The notes under the pieces: model-generated
What the model was told of the DNA's origin: nothing
Seen by the model: the letters and a program-made list of their open reading frames with translations, nothing else
The model's database searches: none
Origin: Nageia nagi
Taxonomy: Eukaryota; Pinophyta
Reading direction: 5' to 3'
Assembly (NCBI GenBank): GCA_050084985.1
Contig: JBITNC010000001.1
Coordinates: 163,184,001 to 163,248,000, forward strand
DNA length: 64,000 nt
Position numbers and translations under genes: made by a program
Shown here: one piece after another, positions 21,651-33,789 of the stretch
Layout of the letters: each line of letters starts with the position of its first letter
How positions within the stretch are numbered: the first letter of the stretch is position 1

Positions 21651-23460
21651 GAAACTTCACCAACCCGATAGCATCCCTAAACTTACTAAACTAAGATTCA
21701 GGAAGGGGCTTGGTGAATAAATCAATAGAGTTCAAAGTTGATGGATAATACTTCAGGTGTATAATGCTATCAAGAAACTTTGACCTAATGAAATAGGCTT
21801 GAATTTTCACATATTTTATTCTCTGATGGAATATAGGATTCTTAGCCAAAGAAATAGTTGACTAATTATCTAAAGAAATTAGAGATGGGCCAACTTGCTC
21901 ATATCTAATTTCTTTTAGAATATGCCTAAGCCAACTAGCTTCCTAGGCTGTAATAGACATGGCTCGGTATTCAACTTTTGTAGTGGAAAGAGAAATAATA
22001 GGTTGCTTCTTAGAAGCCCAAGATATAGCACTTGAACCAATGCCAAATACGTAAACAGAAGTTGATTTCCTATCATCTCTTGATTTTCTATCATCTATAT
22101 CTCCCCCATAATTAAAATATGAGAATCTTGAGAGAATAAACATGAGCAACTTGGAATACTTGAAAATAAGATATTTAATCCTTGCAACATACATCAAGAT
22201 TTTCTTAATAGCATTGAGGTGCTCAACATATAGTTTTTACATGAATCAATCCATCATATTCATTGTAAAAGGTAATATTTGTCCTGTAAATAGTCAAATT
22301 AAAAATATTTCCAATTAATAACCTATAAGTTATAGCATCTACCAACTGAGAGTTAGAGCTAAGGGAAATAGTGATTCCAAAAGAGATTAAGATCGCAGCA
22401 TGTCTACACTCTTCCATTCCAAACTTTTGCAAGATGTCTAATATATACTTGGATTGATTGAGATACATACAATTCTTGTATTGGCATAATTATTTAGAAA
22501 GTTCATTGAACTTTACATCCCTTGATACAAACATTGCTTTGTAGGATGGAGAATAGAGCCTGTAGCCTTTATACTAACTATCATAACCAACAAAGATACA
22601 TTTTTCAGCTCTTTTGTCTAACTTTTTCCTTTTCTCATAAATAATGTAGGAGAATGCTTCACAACCAAACACACTAAGGTGAGAAATGTTAGGTTTTATT
22701 CATGTTCATACTCTGAAAGGAATTTTATTTGCAATGAATTTTATGGGACATCTATTCACAGTGTAAATTGCAGTGGTCATAGCTTCACCCCACAAGAAAC
22801 TAGGAAGATTTCTCAACATACATCTAGCCATATCCATAATTATCCTATTTTTCCTGTCGATAATAACATTTTGCTAAGGAGTGTAAGGAATTGTAAATAA
22901 TCTCTTGATGCCATTCTTAGCAAAATAGACATTAAACTCATTATTGTTATATTCCCCTTCATTATTTGATCTCAACATCTTGATTTTAAGGTTCATTTGA
23001 TTTTCAACTAAGTATTTTAAATTTTTAAAATCTCAAGGGTTTGATCCTTATGCTCAAGTAGATAGCCAAATGTCATCCTACTGAACTCATCAATGAAGGT
23101 CAAGATATAAGATGCTCCTCCAAATGACTTAGTTTGAAATGGACCCATCAAATTTGAATGCACAAGTTGAAGAGGTTGAGATGCCCTTGTTGCCATATCT
23201 TTGTCAAACCTTTGTCTATTAATCTTGCCTAGGATGCACTTTTCACATAAACCAATTAAAGGTGAAATTGAAGGCAAACCTTCCATAAGTTCTTGGTCTT
23301 TCATGACATGAATACTCTTATGGTTAAGGTGCCCTAAACATTGGTACCAAAGATTTCTTCTAGAACACACATTTGTAGCAAGACATATTTTTTTTGGAAC
23401 TTGATCCATAATTTAGAGATCATCTTTCACTGACCCTTTAACCAACATGGCAATCCCTTT
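21650..23460 (-). pseudogene. copia-2 pol with deleted reverse transcriptase core
   Basis: From the top of the minus strand: the GAG-pre-integrase zinc domain (WYQCLGHLNHKS ... CEKCILGK), then the integrase start (LVHSNLMGPFQT, YILTFIDEFSRMT). The integrase C-terminal part follows (VFGCEAFSYI, KCIFVGYDS, GYRLYSPSYK, FVSRDVKFNE, about 22700-22510). The next recognisable residues are from the far end of the reverse transcriptase (MYLNQSKYILDILQKFGMEE, 22468), then RNase H (DDRKSTSVYVFGIGSSAISW) and its tail to about 21650 (LFTKPLPESQF). The fingers/palm region with YVDD is absent, with no trace of another insertion at about 22490-22510, so it was lost by deletion. Further stops are present. Confidence 0.88.
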
Positions 23461-23469
23461 CTTAATGCA

Positions 23470-24675
23470 CTAGGAATGTGAGTCAAACTCAAATGAGTAC
23501 CTTTTTCTTGCAACTTGAATCACGAAGAGAAGGTTCATCTTGAGTAGGGGAACATAAAGCACATTATCAAGAACCTTCCCATGAATCAAAACACTTCCAA
23601 TTCCTTGGACTTCAAGGATTGAATTATCACCTATCACAACTACATCTTTTATATACTTATGAAAATTTTCAAACTTATTCTTTTCAAAGCATAGATGATT
23701 TATGCATCCAGAATCAACAATCCAATCAATCAAAAAAGAGCGAGTAATAGAGTAGATTCCAACAACAAATTCAACTTTTATATTCTTCTTCCCTTTAAAT
23801 TTATTTACATTTACATTACCCTTATTCTTTTCTTCTCTTTTCTTTTTATAGTAATCAAATTCTTTGTTACCATGGATGCCATAAAAGTTACAATTTCCAT
23901 TGAACTTTGCCTTGAGATTTGATTTGCTTGCCTTAACTTTTTCCATATATTTGCTTGAAGTAGTAGTTGTTGCTATTGTTTCCTCTTTTCTCAAACCTTT
24001 TGGAGGAAAAAGGATAATATTTCTTTTGATGATTGAACTTCTTCTTGAAAGGAGTTTTAGTTGCTCCTAGAGCAACATCATTGTCCTTTGGAGAAGAGAT
24101 CAACATATTTTTATTAAAAGTTTCCTTGTGCTTTAGAAGGAATCTAAAAAGGTTGTTGAGGGAGAATACTTCTTCTTCATCAATCCTAGTCTCAATAACT
24201 ATCACAAAGTTTCTAAACTTTGAAGAAAAGCTTTGGAGAATGTTGAAGACCATGAACTCATCGTTGATCCTTAAGCAATAAGATGGGTCCTAAGGTTAAT
24301 GATTTTATTTAAGTAGATGGTAACATTTTCATCTTCCCCTTAATGAGATTGAAGCAATTTTTGGATAATAGTGAACCTTCTTGAAAACTTAGATCCAAGA
24401 TAAATTTTCTTGAGCTTATCCTAAGCTTCTTTTACTAAAGTTGATGATAAAATCATAAGAAACACTTCATATGACACTGCATATAAAATTATGGAGGTTG
24501 CTAATTCATTCTTTGTGTTATATGCCTCAAGTACCTTTCCATATGTAAGAGCAACAAGGTTCTCATTAACTATGTGCCAAAGCTTCCTTGCCTATAATTT
24601 AGTTCTCATCTAAGGTTTCCAAATACCAAAGTTGGAACTGTCAAGAATGTGTTTAGGTAAGAAGGTGTCTCCCAT
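23470..24675 (-). pseudogene. copia-2 gag and protease, broken
   Basis: The ATG at 24675 starts MGDTFLPKHILDSSNFGIWK, a plant copia gag start. The capsid part is broken by several stops to about 24250, then continues in 24253-23933. A degenerate zinc knuckle follows (CNFYGIHGNKEFDYYKKK), in which two expected Cys positions are Tyr. The protease site appears as WIVDSGCINHLCFEK (about 23790), with the DSG triad intact. The frame ends at 23470. Confidence 0.88.
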
Positions 24676-27357
24676 TTGCTACAAAAGAATGTGAAAAGTA
24701 AGCATGTGGTCTTAAACAACATTACATGTTTAGTTTTAATCATTCATACATGTTTTAGATTTATTCAATTAAATCAATCATACATGTTAAATTTAATAAA
24801 ATGACATGCTTAATTTGTTAAACAAAATTCACATGTGTAAATGTTTACAATAGAAACTCACAATACATCCATGTATCCAACACTTTTATCATCACCAAGA
24901 ACCATAAATGTAGAGGGATATTGTTAAGGCTTGTTTTCTTATCTAAAAATTAGGCCTTCACCTAGATTTCCATAAGGTGGAACCCAAGTCCTATCAATCC
25001 TCAACTAGTTCACCTTGGGTAGTAATATACTCTCACAAGGAGGCGTACTAACTTTTTTCTAAGGTTGTGATGTATGTTGGATCGACCAAATTATTAATCT
25101 TGATTAGGTTTCAAGTTGTCCTCCTAGGTTATCAAGATAATCCTTGAATGGACGTGCAAACATGTGGTATCACTATGCACATGCCTGTCCACCTATTGGA
25201 GTTATATCCAAAACAACAAAGGATTTAGGGGCAATTAAGAAGTATAAACTTTTCACCATTTGGATCATCAGACTAAAGGTTACAGTATGCCTTGTCCTCA
25301 CCTCATGCCTCCCCAAACAATTCATGTTGCAAAATGTATGTGTGAATGTGTTCATTTTAGGGGGTTGAACATTCAATGTTTATGATTTTTGCATAAATAA
25401 AGTAAATATTCAAAACCTAAAGTAAGGTGCATAAAAAAAAGGAAACATCATCCATCAAGAGTCTAATGGGTTTTGTTTACTAACCCATAAAGGGCATCAT
25501 TACATGATTCCATATTTTGCACAAATCCATAACTTTGCATAAGGATTTTATTAAAAAAATATTGCACAAGTCTATTAAAAAAGAATTTAAGGTAAACACT
25601 TTAAGAGGCATCCAAAAGTAATAATTCTAAGTGATAGGTGTGCATTATTTTAAGATTTGCACAAAGGGATTTTAAGTAAAAAATATTCATAAAAGATTTC
25701 CCCTTTTTACTTAAAAAGTCTTAAGTAAGATGTTTTCCATTCAATAGAATTTTACACTCGTATCTTAATTGCAATTAAAGCATTGGCATAAATATTCCTC
25801 CATAATGCCTAAAAAATATCTTGTAAGTTCAAAGGCAAATATAATGTAAAAAAAAAAAAAATTTGCCATTGAAAGTAATTTTAAAATAATCCTCCAAAAA
25901 AATGAGAGTACTATTCAAAAAAGCATTAACACTTCTTGCAACAAAATTGAATAATCTTCCAAGTGCAATAAAACATAACTTGGACTTCATGAAATGCATT
26001 CCACACAAAAAAATAGTACAAATAAACAAGGGTTTTCACTTCCTAAAAAATGGGATGGAATTAATTCCATCCACTTTTCTATAGTAATAAAGAGGAAGCC
26101 CATACTCTAGGTCAGAGACTTATTTAAGAAGTAATAATGACCTTAAAAAAAGCTTGTAAAAAAATGTTGTGTAAGCAACCAAAAAGAAATAAATTTTCAA
26201 AAAAGTTAATGTAATTAGGGAGGTTGTGAGGACCTGATAAGGATAAAAGGAAAACAAGGAGGGGCACAAATTTAAAAAATATCATGAAGTTTAAAAAACA
26301 ATTAGGCAACTTGACAAGAGGAGAGTTGAAGGCAAGGAGAATATCAAGCAACCAATGGCATGCCAACCACTATCAATCCCTCAAAGAGATAATCTCGAGT
26401 AGACTTAGAAATGAGGAATCTTGAATCTCTAATCATGAGGGAATCTCCTCTTATAGACATGGATATGAGTCCTGGGGCCATTTCTGGCTAGGTGGAATTT
26501 GGAGTTTCCTTTTCAACACCCATGTCTTTGCTAAAATGCATAAGTTTACTTGGGACCTTTGAGTACTCAAGAGAAGCGCCAAACTAGAAGGGTTAAGATC
26601 ATGGTTGCATAACGCAATGGATTAGCATATTTGACCAAATGGAGAGCAATGGGCAACAAAGTTTGCAATGGGCGACAAATGCTACCATTAAGGAGAGCAA
26701 TGGGTGATAGAGGTTGCAATGGAGAGCAATGGGCGATAGAGGACACAATGGAGAGCAATGGTGTGGTTTGGTCAGCTAACAGCTGGTCGACTTCCCCCTT
26801 TGAAATTTCCAATAGAAAACATTCAAATCTTTACCAAATGAAGGATTTGATTTAAAGTTTTGATTCATACTATAAAAGCTCCTCCCTTTCATGGATAGCT
26901 TTTTTTTTTTTTAAATATACATATCTATTGAAAACAAAATTCAAATATATATATATATATATATATATATTTACATATAACTTTGAAGAAAAAATGTAGT
27001 ATATATTTTTTTACTTAAACCTTTTGATATACAAAACAAAATCTTTAAATAAAAGATATGCAAAATTATAGCACTAGGCAATTTTAAAATTGTAACTAAC
27101 AATAAGACATATTAGTGTGTAAAAAAATTTCATTGTAATATAATGCTACTTTAAGCAAATTTTACCCAAAAAAAAGGACTACCATAACACAAAATATGTT
27201 AGTAATTCAAAATAAAGAGAAGAAGGAGGTTATACCTTTGAAGGAGGTTATACTTTTTAAGCACTTTTACCTCACAATAGAGTGTAAGATGAGGAATGAA
27301 TACTTTCAAGATGTTTAAGAAGAGCTTCAAAAAAGTTTAAGAGGAACCTTCAAACTA
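24676..27357 (-). other. Long non-coding leader of copia-2 (2.7 kb)
   Basis: This lies between the primer site and gag, where copia elements usually have a few tens to a few hundred bases. No coding similarity was seen on either strand. It holds a short degenerate tandem repeat at about 26640-26765 (gagagcaatgggcgata-like units) and an (AT)13 microsatellite at 26945-26970. It may include a further unrecognised insertion. Confidence 0.6.
26945..26970. repeat. (AT)n microsatellite, 13 units
   Basis: An uninterrupted at dinucleotide run in the copia-2 leader. Confidence 0.95.
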
Positions 27358-27369
27358 GCTTTGATACCA
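27358..27369 (-). other. Primer binding site of copia-2
   Basis: The minus strand reads tggtatcaaagc, two bases from the 5' LTR boundary. It is the tRNA-Met type site with one change from tggtatcagagc. Confidence 0.88.
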
Positions 27370-27371
27370 AA

Positions 27372-27873
27372 TGAAGGATTTGAACTACAAAGAACACAAT
27401 CCTAAACTACCAAGATCACATGGAAGCTCACTATAATATCAATACCCAAGCATAGAACAATCTCACAATGTGACTCAAGATATAAAGTGGTTCCTCCAAC
27501 TAGCAGTGCATCCACTAACAAGATCTTACTTCATTCACAAAGATAACTCTCTTACAATACTTCTAACTTTGTCTCCTAATCACTATCCTAGAGCATAACT
27601 TTTGCTTCATAAATTGGTGAGCGATCACAAAGAGGGGGCCTTCTATTTATTGGCCAAAATTCCCCTTTAGATCACCCTTTTAACCATTGTACAAAGACAT
27701 GACATGCAACTCCTTTTTACCCAAGGGGCATGCTCATGAGATGGAGTGTAGGATAAGTTACATCATCATATTCACTTAAATACTTAAGGTATTTAGGGAT
27801 ACCTTTAAGTATTAGTGAATTTACAAAGAGGAACATTACAAAACCTTACAATAATGCATTATACAATCCAACA
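27372..27873 (-). repeat. 5' LTR of copia-2 (502 bp)
   Basis: It begins tgaaggattt and ends aatccaaca on the plus strand, matching the left LTR apart from an 11-bp insertion and scattered substitutions. Confidence 0.93.
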
Positions 27874-28279
27874 GTTTCCCTCTACTAATGAACGCTCTTG
27901 TGGAGTCAACATATATCTTCTTCATGACACTCATATCTTTCCTTAACACTTTCATAAACTAATTCACCCAACCTAACTTGCCTTCCAAATCATAAACCTG
28001 ACTTAATAAGTCCATATTTTATTTCTCAAGGTTTTCAACTAAATAATATAAGGTTTGGTTCTCTTCCTTGAGAGTTCGTATGGTGGAATTGAGTTCACGT
28101 ATTTTTGATGTCAAGGTTAGTTGGTCCTTATTTGGACAACTTAACTCTTCTAGGTACTCCTTATCAACAACCTCTCAGTGTTGAGCCACCTATCATTTGT
28201 GCATCTACTTGTAAACATGTCATTTAGGAGGCGACATAAGCGAAGGGTTCTTTAATAGTTCATTATTTGAGTGAGACAT
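27874..28279 (-). pseudogene. Gypsy-B gag, N-terminal part (decayed)
   Basis: The ATG at 28279 begins MSHSNNELLKNPSLMSPPK. After a stop, a coiled-coil-like stretch follows (IRELNSTIRTLKEENQTLYY), then VYVDSTRAFISRGK-like sequence that joins the gag core on the far side of copia-2. Plant gypsy gag proteins often have such an N-terminal helical region. Several stops make it non-functional. Confidence 0.68.
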
Positions 28280-29403
28280 ACTATCAAACTAAACCAAGTA
28301 GTGTTGAATTACATTGCTTATCTTGTAGGAGAGCTCGAATCACACTCCAATAATCACAACCTACATACAATAACAACACTAGGTTAGAGTCTAGCAAGAA
28401 GCATCATATGTTGCTAAGGCAAGCAAGTTATGCACAAACAAAGAGCATTCATGTATCATAATTAGGTACAAACAACATGGGCATGTATTATAAATACATT
28501 CTCCCACATGATTGACTCTTTACGGTTACACATGGGTGTGGAGAATGCATAACTACATATCAAACATGCAAAATGTACCCACATTGCTTCCTTGGGCAAG
28601 TCCTCTACTTAGTGCATGCCCTCCAACTAATGGTACATAAGCCCTTATGACACTATCTCACCGTGAACAATACCATGTTGTACACTTGTGCATGTCTCAG
28701 GACATCCCCAAAGGACATCGATTCTAATTACCTCTAAGCGATGCCTCCTTGAACATAGGGAAAATTTTACCTTGTAACCAAAACTCCCTTAAAGGATCCA
28801 GAAAGGTAGAGTGCAACATCATACAATATTCAACACTCTTGCATGACCGTGAGGCTAACGTGCATGCTCGTCCCATCCTTAATGCTTAAGGTCCAATCTA
28901 AGCAAATGGAGTTCCAATCTCGGATGCAGACATGCCTCACATGGGCTACAACTTGTATGTCGCACTCACATGTGGCATCGTTTCTTTGTCCCAAATCCAA
29001 GAGACTTTGATGCCAACTATCACAATACCAATATGAGTCATCCCTTGGAGCATGACTCCCTCGATGTATTGTGCGACAACCCACATACAAACCATATATG
29101 GACTGCCATTGTACATGACCCTCCTGATGGTCTGCTTGGTCATCATGCACCATGCAAGTCCATAATAGAATCCCAATCTCGCCACCCAACCAATGACCTT
29201 TATACGAGTATCATTCCTAAGGTCTCTTCGAGCTTTATTCACCCTGTTGGCACGTCCAATCCAACCATAGGATCAATAGACTCTCTCTCTCACTTTTATC
29301 TGCCATGGTTCCTAAGGCACATTAGTTTGGGTATGGAGATGCTCCTTGTGTGCTAGAGGTTATGCTTTAATCCACTTGCTATCCCATGAGATGTCACCCT
29401 CTC
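28280..29403. other. Probable leader/LTR remains of gypsy-B
   Basis: This stretch lies upstream of the gypsy-B gag start on the minus strand and ends at the direct repeat that resumes gypsy-A. From about 28840 it is richer in G+C than the surroundings, which allows overlapping frames on both strands (for example 28970-29356 and 28830-29189), none with recognisable domains. LTR sequence is the likeliest content, but no second LTR is present to prove it. Confidence 0.4.
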
Positions 29404-29770
29404 ACATGATATTCTTGACGCTTCAGCCATACAAACAAGCATTACTTAAAACTAAGATAAAACAAAATTTGCCCCAATTTTTTATGGACCTAACAATATG
29501 ATTCAAAGAATTGGACAAATAGCTTAGTAGTTGAAATTACCATAGGAAATCAAAAATTCATTTTATTTTTCATGTTTATTATGTTAAACAAATTCTTAGG
29601 TAAATAATGTAGTATAAAACAATGATTTTCAAATTGAATGAAGAAGGAAAAATAGTTATAGAGTTAAAAACAATACAATGAAAAAAGAGAAAAAACATCA
29701 AAGAAATGAGATGTATGGGAACTTCTCATTGAATGAAAAGACTTACCGAAAGATGTTTTCTTGAATACTG
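29404..29770 (+). pseudogene. Gypsy-A pol end: integrase C-terminus and chromodomain (decayed)
   Basis: It starts with MIFLTLQPYKQALLKTK, repeating the last residues found at 20058, then reads FYGP-like and IHFIFHVYYVKQIL (the IH.VFHVS.LKK motif). LNEEGKIVIELKTIQ and chromodomain-like sequence follow to about 29770. Frames are broken. It completes the gypsy-A integrase interrupted at 20058 and shows that gypsy-A was a chromodomain-type element. Confidence 0.7.
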
Positions 29771-30375
29771 GTAAACTCCTTTATTTCAAATTCGAAGAAG
29801 AGTACATAAACTCGTTTTAAATTTTCTACCACATAAGGGTGGGATATTTGAATATGGATCTCCTATTGAACATTTTCATTACTCCCAAACTCCCATAACA
29901 TGAATTTATCGAAAGATGTTGTTATATGAAAATTTAACGATATTCTTCTAAAATCTACAACTTTAATGATAAACTTTTTGAAAAGGAAGAATATCTAACA
30001 ACTTAGCTATAATTTTTGATAGAATCAAACCTTTAAAATATGATTACTAGTAATTTTATATTACTTGGAGATCAATTGATCTATAGGACAAATAATTATA
30101 ATAGACTATTACATAGTACGTATATCTTGTATTGAGAATGGAACATGAAAATATTATTTTGTATGTTTATTAGTGTATAAATAATAGTATTGAAAATGCA
30201 TTTCTCATTATAGTAATACCATGTTATGCTTTTGCTGATATACGCGTTACGTATTTCGTTAATTACTTGGTCAATTTTCACATGAAAGGGTAAGGTAGTG
30301 GAAGGAGGGAATGAATGGGGAGTGATTGCAAAGAGATTTATGGGCGCAGGCGCCAACACTCCCACTGGCCTTTAC
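29771..30375. promoter_or_regulatory. Upstream region of the pseudouridine synthase gene
   Basis: About 600 bp separate the gypsy-A remains from the first coding exon, so the promoter and 5' leader should lie here. It is AT-rich and no clear TATA box could be chosen. Short upstream ATGs occur at 30281 and 30311, and a longer out-of-frame ATG frame starts at 30315. If transcription begins early these could reduce translation of the main frame. Confidence 0.4.
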
Positions 30376-30738
30376 ATGGCGACTGCTTTGCCTTTGAAAC
30401 CCTTCAAACCGTTACCCTTTTCTGTCAAAAACTTCCAATCCCTGGGATTTGCTTCTCGCAGCCCACATTACTGTTACAGATTTCCACCCACCCACACCGC
30501 ATGTCGGTTTAGTTCAAGCAGAGAAGAGCTGAATGGAGCTGATGCACTCAAGGAAAATGGAAACGGTGCTAGTATTAGCTATGGAGGTATGAATTATGAA
30601 GGGAGTGTAGCAAAGGGCTCTCCTAAACAGAGACTGGACGCATGGCTTGCCACACAAATTCAAGGGGTCAGCAGAGCGCGTATACAGTCGAGCGTTCGCC
30701 AAGGTCTCGTTCATGTCAATGGTCACCCTGTCACTAAG
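30376..30738 (+). CDS. RNA pseudouridine synthase (RluD family, plastid type), exon 1
   Basis: This exon encodes the N-terminus of an enzyme that isomerises uridine to pseudouridine in structured RNA. From the chosen start it gives 121 residues: a Ser/Phe/Pro-rich, nearly acid-free leader (MATALPLKPFKPLPFSVKNF), which looks like a chloroplast transit peptide, then the S4 RNA-binding domain (RLDAWLATQIQGVSRARIQS ... VHVNGHPVTK). The exon ends in phase 0 at aag|gtgaat. An in-frame ATG at 30340 would add 12 residues. 30376 is preferred for its Met-Ala start, typical of transit peptides. Exons 2 and 3 complete the recognisable part; intron 1 is about 13.1 kb. By family it resembles plant chloroplast RNA pseudouridine synthases with an S4 domain; the target RNA is not known from sequence. 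Confidence 0.85.
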
Positions 30739-32829
30739 GTGAATTTCCTATTCTGTTCTTTACATAATGCATACTATATATACTACATTGATAGGTCACC
30801 TGAGAATTTGAACTTCAGGGCCTGTTAGGTTTGGATGGTGATCATGCAATCGGTTTTGAGCGTGAAATTCGAATGTACTACAAGTGCATTTCAAAAATTT
30901 GTTAATATCCTTAACAATTCACTTAGTTAATATCCTTTGAGTTCCAGGAACACAATTTGTTTTTTTGATGTTAGACTAAGGAAAGGGTAACTAATTATAT
31001 TTTTCTCAGTTTTGTCGTGGGTTCGAATTCCGCTCCCTGCTGCCATTATAATATGATGTTGGGGCAAACTTTTTTACGTAGTGGAGAATTTGTCTTTTCA
31101 GGGCGTGGATTGGCCACTAAACCTATAAAACATTTTCTTTTCTTAGAATGGATTCTTCAAACTTTGTGTTGTTTGAATTTTGAATTGGGTGCTAACTATA
31201 AGTGGAGACACATACTTATCAAACGAAATCGTAATGGGAGATTCATATTTGACAATAAGTAATAGCAAATAAAAAACCTGCATAAAATAATTTGAGTTCA
31301 CTAAAACCCTAGGACAGTTTGTTTACACGTAATTATTTTGGTAAACCTGAAATCTTGATGCAGTGTCCGCTATACTTGAACTTCTTTAGCGTACAGCTCC
31401 TTAAATATATTTATTATTATTTTTTATACAGCCTGCAAAAAACAATTTGGTATATATTTCTTATACATTTTATAGTGAGTCGAAAATTTTCAGGTAGGCT
31501 ATTCGACTTCGAAGAGGAACCAATGAATCTAAGTGTGCATTAGTTTAGGTCACCTATTCTTATCAATTGAGAATAAATATGCAATATTTTCGCCACCTCT
31601 ATTCCTTTAACATGGATGCTGGATAAGATCAAGGGTCTCAAATTAGAAACATCAAGTATAATAATGAATGCCCAGAGATGTTTGTCGAAGTAGGAACAGA
31701 TCCCCTTTAACATCTGAATATTTCTTGTTCTGTGTTAGTCGATAAGATTCATTCATTTGTTATTAATATCATAATTTTTAGTTTCAAATTTTTTAAGATT
31801 AATAATAATGTTTAAATGAATGGTTTTCTACCGTTTGATTGGTCAAGGTAACCATGTTATTTTTTATTGTCATTTTGAAATTTGTTAGTGAAAAAATTCA
31901 CATCACAACACATTTAAAATAAAGCAAAGTACAATTTAGTTGTGAAATGATTCATTTGATCCATAAACTACTAAATCACATTCATAGCTGCAGGATGATT
32001 CACTATGCGGAAGCCCTGTTAATGACTTGTATTCTTCTACTTGATGCATTATTATAACATGCAGAGAATAAGATATTGCATAACATTATCATTGGTCTTT
32101 GTTGTCACCTGTTCATTCTGCTTTGATTATCAGCAATGACCTAACCTTTCATGGTTCTTAAAGTTTTTGAGGTCCCTTGCTTAGGGCATCGTTGTCAAGG
32201 GAGGGCCCAAGGCCTGTCCTGCTTTGGAGTGAAGCAATATGAACACGTTTTCATTTAGATTATTTGCCTTATTGGTCAATGACATCAAAGAAGTAAGTTA
32301 ATTAGACTTCCTCTTGACGTTGCACCCTGATTATGAAGCACTTGACTTAGAAACCTTTAGCCTACCAAGGGTTTACAGATAGTATTCCAACGCATTAGAA
32401 GAAATTTATTCTGCTCTCTTAAATCATTCCAAAGAACTAATTTCAATATCTTGTTCTATGGAATCGGGAAGTTCTAAGTTAGACTTGTGATAAATGGGAG
32501 TTGCTTTGATCGGTTGAAACTTGAATCCTACTTATTATTGATAGCCATTTCCCCTTCTAACTTTTTAGCTTTGACCAAAATTTTCTATTAATAATTTCCA
32601 TAAACCTTTTTACTTCTTCTATTGAGTAATGGGGGTAAAGATCCTTCTTCAATACTCTTTATTTTGCATATTTTGATTTTTGTTCTTGGGTTAGTATTAA
32701 AGAAAAGAAATCTTCAAATTGCCCTTGTTAATTTTCTAAACAAAGTTGTTCTTATAGTTTATTAGGATTTGGTTTTATTGACCTTGCACTTACATCTATT
32801 TTTTTTGAAGATTTCCCTAAGTCAACTAC

Positions 32830-32990
32830 GAGTCTGGACAACCATATTCCTCACAATTGTAGGACTTGTCGTCTCTACTTTCTCCAGGAGGTTGAAAATG
32901 AGGAGCACTTAATATTCCTATGTCCCACATATCATAAGACTTGGGAGAGGTATCATTGTTCATATAGAGGATTTGGAGGCTCCTTATCCA
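32830..32990 (+). pseudogene. Zinc-binding RT-associated domain fragment (zf-RVT-like)
   Basis: The plus-strand reading gives NCRTCRLYFLQEVENEEHLI and then FLCPTYHKTWERY. This matches the C-x2-C ... E-x-HL-x-F-x-CP ... W pattern found at the end of plant LINE-type reverse transcriptases and related retroelement proteins. Only about 50 residues are visible. It lies in the opposite direction to the neighbouring LINE, so it is a separate fragment. Confidence 0.45.
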
Positions 32991-33789
32991 TTATTTTTTT
33001 TGCTATCTAGCTCTTTTCCTTCAAGAAGTTACTCTCTTTAGATGTAATGCTCTATAACAATTCACTAGAGAGATTCCTTGGTCCACTAGGTTGATCAACT
33101 CTTTTTTCAAGCCCATTTCAAACTCTGGAGGCACCAAATGCCCCTAGACAACATCACTCAAAAAGCTAGTAGGCACATGTTAGTGCGGTAGTGTCTACCT
33201 TCATGAACAACTACCATTGTACGCGAACAATCTCGTCTTTGCCCCCTATGCCATTGACCAACCATTGCTCGTCATCACAGACCATCTATTCCATCCAGCC
33301 CACACCTTAGGCTAGGGAGACAATTGCGCGTCATTAGTTGTCTCCCTACTTCAGAGGATCCTTTGGCCTTGGATGTCAAGTATGATTCCAAGGAGACCCA
33401 ACTTGGTCTTCCTAGCTTTGAGTAGTTATTGTTGGAGGTGATTAGATCTATCATCGGCCCCTTCATAGTGGTGGATGATGATGCGACCATTCCCATCATC
33501 GCAAGCGGCTCGTGACATTATCGTAAAGGCGCTTTTGACATGGTCAAATATTCTTTGGCCTCTCTTTTGATGCTAGATTCTCATTTGTTTAGCTTTTATA
33601 GCTTTTTGGTCAATCCCTAGGGTCCTCAAACCCTTGCTTTTTTTATAGCGTTGAACCCTATTGACCTATTCTCATGTCATGCATAAACATTAATATATTT
33701 TATTTCTTTGGCAAGGAGAAATGTATCATTTGCAAATTGTTAGTGGGAAACATTTTTTACATAAGTTAGATTTTGATTTCTGAAATTAA

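Larger units (their letters stand above)
20419..27873 (-). mobile_element. Ty1/copia retrotransposon copia-2, minus strand, internally deleted
   Basis: LTRs at 20419-20909 and 27372-27873 flank copia genes on the minus strand. The left flank gtttt and right flank gtttc fit a 5-bp target duplication with one later change. Removal of the element restores the gypsy-B gag reading, which confirms the boundaries. The polypurine tract lies at 20910-20918 and the primer site at 27358-27369. The reverse transcriptase core is missing, so the copy is non-autonomous. The right LTR has an 11-bp stretch (caatctcacaa) absent from the left. Confidence 0.93.

Noticed and set aside
28830-29356. Overlapping frames on both strands (119, 98 and 128 codons)
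   Set aside because: They overlap each other in a G+C-richer stretch that is probably LTR or leader sequence; none has a known motif.
30298-30828. Exon 1 read as a 176-codon gene running past 30738
   Set aside because: The first codon is GTG, and residues after VTK lose family similarity exactly at a good splice donor.
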